Assembly (NCBI GenBank): GCA_036010965.1
Contig: DASCMO010000002.1
Span: forward strand, 1-21,877
Direction: 5' to 3'
Source of the DNA: GCA-2686265 sp036010965
GTDB taxonomy: Bacteria > Planctomycetota > UBA1135 > GCA-002686595
Length of the DNA: 21,877 nucleotides
A model generated the notes under the pieces. That model saw nothing but the letters and a program-made list of their open reading frames with translations, was not told the DNA's origin and made no database searches. The position numbers and the translations under genes are program-made. Below, one piece after another: positions 16,286 through 21,877 of this stretch (positions within the stretch are counted from its first letter, which is position 1; every line of letters starts with the position of its first letter).

Positions 16286-17395
16286 TCAATCCCGTGTGAG
16301 CAAGGTCGAGAGCGCAAGGCGCGCGCTCCGTCCTGGCTCCAGCACCACGGGCAGAGTCCCCGCGCCGGGAACTTCGATCCACCAGGAGCCGGCGGCCAGG
16401 TCCAGGCTCAACTCCTCACCGGGTCCGAGCGCGACCTGCAAGGACGCTTCGGTCCCCGTGAGCGAGACCTCGAAGTCCCCCCCGGCGGGGGAGCTCATCG
16501 GCCCCAGGTCGCCTTCGATGATGAGGTTGGAGGGGAAGGCCTCGCGCCAGCCTTCGAATTCCCAGGCGATCTCGCAGCCCCCGCTGACCTCGATCTCGCC
16601 CAGAACGCTGCCCTCCAGCCAGGTCGGCGAGACGATCAGGTTCGTGTAGGTGTAGTAGGCGGGATAGCCCGCGATGTCGAAACTGCGCCCGAGGAGCACC
16701 TGGTCGTTGTTTACCAGTCCCAGGAACTGACGGCCCTCTTCGTCCACGATCTGCAGCAACCCGGCGGTCGCGCCCTCCCAGTTCTGCGAGACGGTCCAGG
16801 TGCGCTCGCTCACCATGCCGGTCAGGTAATCGAGTTCGCCCGTCGCGTACTGCACCGTCTCCGTCAGGTGCCAGATGCCCGAGACATCGAGCAGAGGTGG
16901 GTTCTGCATGCGCATGGCCGCCGCTCCGACCTGGATTCCGCAGCCCGGAGGCCCCTCGGACCAGGTCCCTGTCATGTAGCCCCAGACCACATAACGCAGG
17001 TCGGCGCGGATACGGATCTCGTTCTCCTGCCAGGTGATGTCCTGGTTGACGTGCAGCGTGTCGCCCTGGATCGAAGCCTGCACGGAGACGTTCTCGCCGA
17101 AGCTCTCGTCCCCGTCGAGGTCTAGCCAGATCGTGGCGCCGGAACCGCTGTGGTTGAGGCGGATCATGCGGATCTCGTGAACGCCCGTCGGCTGACAGAA
17201 CGCGTCGAGGGGCTCGAACTGCATTGCCCAGTTGCCGTTCAGGTCGAGGTTGGGTGCCGGGGTGTTGCCGCCGGCGGGCGAAAGGCCGCAGCCGCACAAC
17301 CCGAGGGCCAGGGACGCGCCGAGGAGCATGGTACGGCGGGCGCCGCTCAGGACGCGACGGGACACGCGATCATGGATACGGTGATGAGAGTCCAT
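16286..17395 (-). CDS. Lipoprotein with two lipocalin-like repeats
   Basis: The 369-residue product begins with a basic leader (MDSHHRIHDRVSRRVLSGAR) and the hydrophobic TMLLGASLALGLCGCG. The lipidation site is most likely Cys36 (L-C-G-C), although Cys34 is also near. The mature part contains two related units: LDLNGNWAMQFEPLDAF at ~50-66 and LDVSGIWHLTETVQY at ~169-183. Each continues through beta-strands to a GTW/GE plus Cys-containing end, suggesting an internal duplication of a small beta-barrel domain. The C-terminal ~70 residues are hydrophobic and Gly-rich (GAGTLPVVLEPGRSARLAL). I do not recognise a named family. ATG 17395 has GGGGGTAGG about 8 nt upstream; ATG 17329 would lose the basic leader. 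The frame continues upstream to 18418 but runs antisense through the PKS and is rejected there. It is divergent from the PKS. Confidence 0.75.
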   Translation of the reverse strand: MDSHHRIHDRVSRRVLSGARRTMLLGASLALGLCGCGLSPAGGNTPAPNLDLNGNWAMQFEPLDAFCQPTGVHEIRMIRLNHSGSGATIWLDLDGDESFGENVSVQASIQGDTLHVNQDITWQENEIRIRADLRYVVWGYMTGTWSEGPPGCGIQVGAAAMRMQNPPLLDVSGIWHLTETVQYATGELDYLTGMVSERTWTVSQNWEGATAGLLQIVDEEGRQFLGLVNNDQVLLGRSFDIAGYPAYYTYTNLIVSPTWLEGSVLGEIEVSGGCEIAWEFEGWREAFPSNLIIEGDLGPMSSPAGGDFEVSLTGTEASLQVALGPGEELSLDLAAGSWWIEVPGAGTLPVVLEPGRSARLALSTLLTRD

Positions 17396-17573
17396 GACGA
17401 AACCTACCCCCCGATCGGTGAGCGGGCGCCGGTGGCCGATTTTTCGCTGCGGATGCGCGCTGAAGGACACTTCCCGACTGTCTGGGCGCTTGCAGGGCCT
17501 TTTGCGCGCTGCTACGGTCGATTGCGGCGCCGAATACCCCGTCGCGCCCCGCCCCCAACCTGAGGCTTGCCCG
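17396..17573. promoter_or_regulatory. Divergent region between the lipoprotein and PKS genes
   Basis: This 178-bp gap must drive both the minus-strand lipoprotein/SGNH group and the plus-strand megasynthase. Toward the PKS, TTGCAG (17490-17495) and TACGGT (17513-17518) are spaced by exactly 17 bp but match the sigma-70 consensus at only three positions each. GAGG (17562-17565), 8 nt before GTG 17574, is the ribosome binding site that fixes the PKS start. Confidence 0.35.
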
Positions 17574-20500
17574 GTGCGCCCCATACCCAGAAAGCCGATC
17601 GCCATCGTGGGCATCGGTTGCCGATTCCCCGGTGGTATCGCCGACGCGGCAGGCCTGTGGGAGGTTCTGCGGGACGGGCTCGACGTGGTGGGGGAGGTGC
17701 CGCCCGAGCGCTTCGACATCGGAGCCCTGCTGGATGCGAGCCCAGGCACCGCCGGCCGCATCGTGACCAGCAGCGGCGGCTTCGTGGAGGCCCTCGACCG
17801 CTTTGACGCCGGCTTCTTCGGCCTCTCTCCGCGGGAGGCCTTGACCACCGATCCCCAGCAGCGCCTGCTCTTGACCGTCGCCTGGGAAGCACTCGAGGAC
17901 GCCGGGTTGCCACGCGCCGACCTGCCGCGCTCGGCCACCGGCCTCTGGATCGGCATGCAGGCGGTCGAGTACGAGCGGCGTGTTCTGCGCAGGCGTGGTT
18001 CCCTCGACGCGGGCACCCTCGTGGGTGTCTCGCGCACGGCGGGAGTGGGAAGGCTGGCGGCCTTCCTCGGCATCCGCGGCCCGGCCTTGACCATCGACAG
18101 CGATCGCTCCTCTTCCCTCGTGGCCCTGCACCTCGCCTGCCAGTCCCTGTGGGCGGAGGAGTGTTCGGTGGCGCTGGTCGGCGCCTCCAACGCGATCCTC
18201 GAGCCCGAGCTTTCGATCGCTTTCTCACGCTCGGGCATGATGGCGCCCGGCGGCCGCTGCCGCTTCGGCGACCGCGGCGCGGAGGGCTTGGTGCGTAGCG
18301 AGGGCGTGTGCGTCCTGGTCCTGATGCCCCTCGAGCGCGCCGTCGCTGAAGGGTACGCGCCCCAGGGGGTAGTGCTCGCGAGCGCCGTTCGGAGCGAGGG
18401 CGGGGCGAGCGGTGACATGCTGCGTCCCAGCTCCGCCGCGCAGCTCGAACTGCTGCGCGCGGCCTGGGAAGCCGCCGGCGAGGACCCGCGCCAGGCGGGC
18501 TACTTCGAGGCGCACGGCACGGGAACGCGCCTGGGGGACGACGCCGAGGTCGGTGCCCTGCGCGAGCTGCTCGGCCGGCGACTCCCTGACGGGCCCGCAC
18601 GGGTGGGCTCGATCAAGAGTCATCTGGGGCACTGCGAGGCCGCCGGCGGCCTGGCGGGCCTGCTCGCGGCCGCCCTGGCACTACGCCATGGAATGGTTCC
18701 GCCCAGCCTGCACGCCGAGGACCCGATCGCCGCCCTGGGCGGCACCGAGACGCCCCTGGAACTCGCCACCGAACTCGCTCCCTGGCCAGCCGGTCGGCGG
18801 CGCCTGGCGGGAGTGAGCGCCTTTGGCCTGACGGGCACCCTGGCCCACGTGGTCCTCTCGGGAGAGGCCGCAGCGAGCGCGACCGTCGATCCTCCGATCG
18901 GGGAGCGCGAGTCGCGCCTGTGCGTCCTGCCCCTCTCGGCCCAGGATCCGCGCGCCCTGGCCGAGTTGGCGCGCCTCAGCGCGGACGTGCTGGAGAGCGA
19001 GGGCGCCTCGGTCAGCGCGGTCTGCCGCGCTGCCGTCCACCGCCGCGAACACCTCGCGCGGCGCCTGATCGTCGTGGGTGAGGACGCTGCCGAGTTGGCT
19101 CGACGCCTGCGCGCCCACGCCGCCGACGAGGAGTCCGAGGGCCTGGTCAGCGGACGCCTCCTGGGCGAAGGGGAGCAGGGCGTGGTGATGGTCTTTCCCG
19201 GTCAGGGTTCCCAGTGGGTCGGCATGGGGCGTGAACTCCTCGATACCGAGCCTGCCTTCCGGACGACGATCGAGGCCTGCCACGAGGTCATTCGCAGGGA
19301 GGCGGGCTGGTCGCTGATCGACGAGCTGCGTGCTACCGGCGAGTCCTCGCGCCTGCAACGCATCGAGGTCATCCAACCCGCCCTCGTGGCGGTCACTATC
19401 GGTCTGACGGCGCTCTGGCGAGAGCTGGGCGTGCACCCCGCCGCGGTCTGCGGCACGAGCTTGGGGGAGATCTCCGCCGCCTGGGCAGCCGGTGTCCTCT
19501 CCCTCGAGGACGCCATGGCCCTCACCTGCCGACGCGTGGCGCTGATGGGTTCCTTGGGTGGCGGTGGCGCCATGGCCGCCGTGGGTCTCACCCTGGAAGA
19601 AACGCGGGAAGTGATCGGCGCGCGCGATGGGAGCGTGGGCGTGGCCGTTCACAACAGCGCCGGCTCCCAGGTGATCGGTGGAGAGGCCTCCGCGGTCGAG
19701 GCGATCGTCGCCGAACTCGATCAGCGTGACGTCTTCGCGCGCCTGATCAAGGGCGTCGATCTCGCCTCCCACAGCCCGCACATGGATCCCATCCTCGAGC
19801 GCTTCGAGGCGTCCCTGACCGACCTCTCGCCGCGGCCTGCCGTCTGTCCGATGCTCTCGACGGTGACGGGAGAATGGCTGCAGGGGCCAGACTGCGGCCC
19901 AGCCTACTGGCGCTCCAACCTGCGCCATCCCGTGAACCTGGCCGGAGCCGTGGAGCGCCTGCTGGCGGAGGGGAGGCGGGCCTTCCTGGAGGTCAGTCCG
20001 CACCCGATCCTGCGCGATCCCCTGGCGGAGACAGCCCACGAGGCGGGAATCCGCATCGCCACGGTCCCCACCCTCGAGCGCGACCAGCCTGGGTGGGCGC
20101 GCATGGCCGAGTCATTCGGTGCCCTGCACGTCCACGGCTGCGCCGTGGACTGGTCCGCCGTGCACCCGCGCGGTGGCCTGGCCGGCGGCGCGTTGCCGTC
20201 CTACCCCTGGCAGACGCGGAGCTACTGGCTTCCACCGCAGCAGCCGGACGACACGGCGGCCGGAGACTGGAGCGCGGCGGGGGATCTCGAGTTCAGCGAG
20301 GGAGTCGTTGCCCAGGATGGCGACCCCGAGCGGATCGCGCGCGTGGTCGAGCGCAGACTGGTCGCCGTGCTGGCGCTCGAGGAAGCGCCGGACGCCGATG
20401 CGCTGTTCCGCGACCTGGGCCTGACTTCCCTCCGGGCTACCGAGCTGCGCTCGGGCCTCGAGCGCGTCTTCGAGCAGAGCTTCTCGCCCGTCATGCTCCA

Positions 20501-21877
20501 GGAACATCCGACTCTGCGACGCCTGAGCGAGCACCTCGCGTCCCTCGCCGGGGCTCCCGTCGCGCCGGGGGAGGAGGCCGAGGCTCCGGCGCCGAGCGCA
20601 GCGTCTCGCCCCGCCCGCCGCGTTGCCCTGCTACCGGCTCAAGCCACTTCCCTGGGGATCCAGGGCCTGGCGGAGCGCGGCAGCGTGCCCTTCCCGGTGA
20701 CGCGCGTCCTGGGGGTGCGCGGACGCCTCGATCCGGCGCGTGTGGAGCAGACTCTGGCGCTCTTGATCGACCGCCATGAGGCCTTGCGCGTGCGCCTGGT
20801 CCCCACGGCCCTCGGCTGGTGCCAGGAGCTGTCGCCGGCGGAGAGCGTGCGGCCGGCGCTCACGACCCATGACCTCTCCGGCGCGTCGGACCTCGCGGCG
20901 GGAATCGCGCGCGTGGCCGACGAGCTGCGTTCCGGGCTGGACCTGCGCGCGGGGTGTCTGTTCGCCGCCGGTCTGATCGAGCCGGGAGGTGGCGCGCAAA
21001 ACCTGCTCGTGTGGGTCCTCGATCACCTGGTCACGGACCTCGCGAGCGAGCGTCTCCTGCTGGGGGACTTCCGGGAACTCTACCGCCAGCTCTCCGAGCG
21101 CGGCCGCGCCGCCCTGCCCGGGCGGCCGGGTTCGATGGCGGCCTGGTCCGAGGAGCTGGCAGCCCGCATCCAGTCGGGAGCTCATGATGACGACGCCGGC
21201 GCCTGGATGGAGGAATCCACGCGCGAGGAGAGCCCCTTCCCGCCGGTGTCCGCCGATGGCGAGGACGGGCCCGTGGGCTGCGTGGTCGAGGCCCTCGGGA
21301 AGGAGGCCAGCGAACGTGTGGCGGAGGCCGCGCTGCGCCTCCACGGAGCCGACCTGCCGGCCATGCTCCTGGGCGCCCTGGTCGAGGTGTTGACGGGCCG
21401 CCAGGGAGCGGGCGTCTGCGTGAACGTCTCCTCTTCCGGTCGCCTCTGTCCGGCGGTGCGCACCGACGTGTCGCGCACCATGGGCTTCTTCGCCATTGGG
21501 CATCCGACCTTCTTCGAGCCGACCGGGGAGCGCGGTGCGGCCGCTGCCGTGCTCGCCGCGCGCGAGGCCTACGCGCGCAGCGAGCGTCGCGTGCCCATGC
21601 ACGCCTTCCGCTGCCACCGGCCCACGGGCCCGCTGTTCGAGGCCTTTGACGCCCTGCAGCGCAAGGCGGGCATCGCGTTCAACTACCGCGGCGAGCTCAC
21701 CTCCTTCGTTCACTCACCTCTGGTCGCCGATCATCTCGGGCGTGTGCACGAGGCCTCGACGGGACCGAAGGACGTGGCCTCGGTCGTGCTGCACGGTGAG
21801 CCGGTGCTCTTCGGTCGCACGCGCTTGAACGTGGTCTCGGGGCTCGTGGACGGAGCGCTCACTCTCTGGATCGCCTA
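17574..21877 (+). CDS. Hybrid PKS/NRPS-type megasynthase, KS-AT-ACP-C/E-like (3' truncated by window edge)
   Basis: At least 1434 residues are open to the window edge. The start is GTG 17574, with GAGG 8 nt upstream and the KS motif PIAIVGIGCRFPGG at residue 8. The ketosynthase (~8-440) keeps HGTGT (His314) and IKSHLGH (His353), but its nucleophile motif reads IDSDRSSSLVALH, so Arg178 replaces the essential Cys. The acyltransferase (~540-830) has VFPGQGSQWVGMG (540), GTSLGEISAA (Ser629) in place of GHSxG, and VDLASHSPHMDP (His733), nearest to methylmalonyl-type signatures. No reductive domain follows. The carrier protein (~920-990) has LGLTSLRATEL, with Ser952 for the phosphopantetheine arm. 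From ~1007 a condensation-superfamily domain has DHLVTDLAS (1150-1158; second His kept), DVSRTMGFF (1298) and FNYRGEL (1369); the last two look like epimerisation-domain motifs. It is cytoplasmic. It may act as a non-elongating or loading module whose product passes to the C/E-like domain; later domains are outside the window. Confidence 0.93.
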   Translation, partial: MRPIPRKPIAIVGIGCRFPGGIADAAGLWEVLRDGLDVVGEVPPERFDIGALLDASPGTAGRIVTSSGGFVEALDRFDAGFFGLSPREALTTDPQQRLLLTVAWEALEDAGLPRADLPRSATGLWIGMQAVEYERRVLRRRGSLDAGTLVGVSRTAGVGRLAAFLGIRGPALTIDSDRSSSLVALHLACQSLWAEECSVALVGASNAILEPELSIAFSRSGMMAPGGRCRFGDRGAEGLVRSEGVCVLVLMPLERAVAEGYAPQGVVLASAVRSEGGASGDMLRPSSAAQLELLRAAWEAAGEDPRQAGYFEAHGTGTRLGDDAEVGALRELLGRRLPDGPARVGSIKSHLGHCEAAGGLAGLLAAALALRHGMVPPSLHAEDPIAALGGTETPLELATELAPWPAGRRRLAGVSAFGLTGTLAHVVLSGEAAASATVDPPIGERESRLCVLPLSAQDPRALAELARLSADVLESEGASVSAVCRAAVHRREHLARRLIVVGEDAAELARRLRAHAADEESEGLVSGRLLGEGEQGVVMVFPGQGSQWVGMGRELLDTEPAFRTTIEACHEVIRREAGWSLIDELRATGESSRLQRIEVIQPALVAVTIGLTALWRELGVHPAAVCGTSLGEISAAWAAGVLSLEDAMALTCRRVALMGSLGGGGAMAAVGLTLEETREVIGARDGSVGVAVHNSAGSQVIGGEASAVEAIVAELDQRDVFARLIKGVDLASHSPHMDPILERFEASLTDLSPRPAVCPMLSTVTGEWLQGPDCGPAYWRSNLRHPVNLAGAVERLLAEGRRAFLEVSPHPILRDPLAETAHEAGIRIATVPTLERDQPGWARMAESFGALHVHGCAVDWSAVHPRGGLAGGALPSYPWQTRSYWLPPQQPDDTAAGDWSAAGDLEFSEGVVAQDGDPERIARVVERRLVAVLALEEAPDADALFRDLGLTSLRATELRSGLERVFEQSFSPVMLQEHPTLRRLSEHLASLAGAPVAPGEEAEAPAPSAASRPARRVALLPAQATSLGIQGLAERGSVPFPVTRVLGVRGRLDPARVEQTLALLIDRHEALRVRLVPTALGWCQELSPAESVRPALTTHDLSGASDLAAGIARVADELRSGLDLRAGCLFAAGLIEPGGGAQNLLVWVLDHLVTDLASERLLLGDFRELYRQLSERGRAALPGRPGSMAAWSEELAARIQSGAHDDDAGAWMEESTREESPFPPVSADGEDGPVGCVVEALGKEASERVAEAALRLHGADLPAMLLGALVEVLTGRQGAGVCVNVSSSGRLCPAVRTDVSRTMGFFAIGHPTFFEPTGERGAAAAVLAAREAYARSERRVPMHAFRCHRPTGPLFEAFDALQRKAGIAFNYRGELTSFVHSPLVADHLGRVHEASTGPKDVASVVLHGEPVLFGRTRLNVVSGLVDGALTLWIA

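Noticed and set aside
16286..18418. Extension of the lipoprotein frame upstream to 18418 on the minus strand
   Set aside because: Beyond 17395 it is antisense to the conserved PKS ketosynthase, and its product is low-complexity Arg/Pro/Ser sequence. The lipoprotein leader starts cleanly at 17395.
18681..20039. Long minus-strand open frame inside the PKS
   Set aside because: It lies opposite well-conserved KS and AT motifs and codes for a composition typical of high-GC antisense frames, with no recognisable domain.
20631..21713. Long minus-strand open frame opposite the C/E-like domain
   Set aside because: The plus-strand frame has condensation-family motifs over the same span; the antisense product resembles nothing.

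Overview
The window looks like a chromosomal segment of a GC-rich, probably uncultured member of the Planctomycetota. That is an inference from gene content: an adjacent DUF1800/DUF1501 pair with twin-arginine-type leaders, a formylglycine sulfatase, a ThuA-DUF1080 fusion, a sialate O-acetylesterase, an FG-GAP/VCBS protein, and three exported proteins carrying the same Cys/Gly-rich cassette (CFGDGSGTxCPCGN ... NGGNGxxFGDGLRC ... WYRDP). No rRNA, tRNA, CRISPR array or insertion sequence was seen.

Layout. 2-160 is the tail of an unidentified gene. 291-818 encodes a small secreted protein that is almost only the Cys/Gly cassette, and an in-frame relic of another cassette's C-terminus follows its stop. 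1160-2599 is a secreted Ig-like/VCBS-repeat protein. 2607-4634 (minus) is a membrane polyferredoxin of the NapH/CcoG type fused to a TPR tail. 4742-7805 is a tight two-gene unit, ThuA-DUF1080 then sialate O-acetylesterase, meeting a convergent sulfatase (7818-9467, minus). These three suggest processing of decorated, sulfated or acetylated glycans outside the cytoplasm. 9735-12610 is the DUF1800-DUF1501 pair, followed by a hairpin and a DNRLRE-type surface protein with the cassette at its C-terminus (12708-13841). On the minus strand follow a cassette-tipped surface protein (13851-14930), a membrane-anchored SGNH hydrolase (15040-16230) and a two-repeat lipoprotein (16286-17395).

The most unusual locus is the right end. 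From a GTG at 17574 to the window edge runs one open frame of at least 1434 codons: a hybrid PKS/NRPS-type megasynthase ordered KS-AT-ACP-condensation/epimerisation-like domain. The KS is well conserved, but its nucleophilic cysteine is replaced by arginine (IDSDRSSSLVALH instead of the usual DTACSSSLVALH). The AT has GTSLG instead of GHSxG. The last domain has E-domain-like motifs (DVSRTMGFF, FNYRGEL) with DHLVTDL in place of HHxxxDG. This resembles a non-elongating first module feeding a condensation-family domain. The lipoprotein, SGNH hydrolase and surface-protein genes are transcribed away from it across a 178-bp divergent region.

Genes are closely packed, with convergent gaps of 7, 12 and 9 bp. 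Many long antisense open frames exist, but they are explained by high GC content and were left out.
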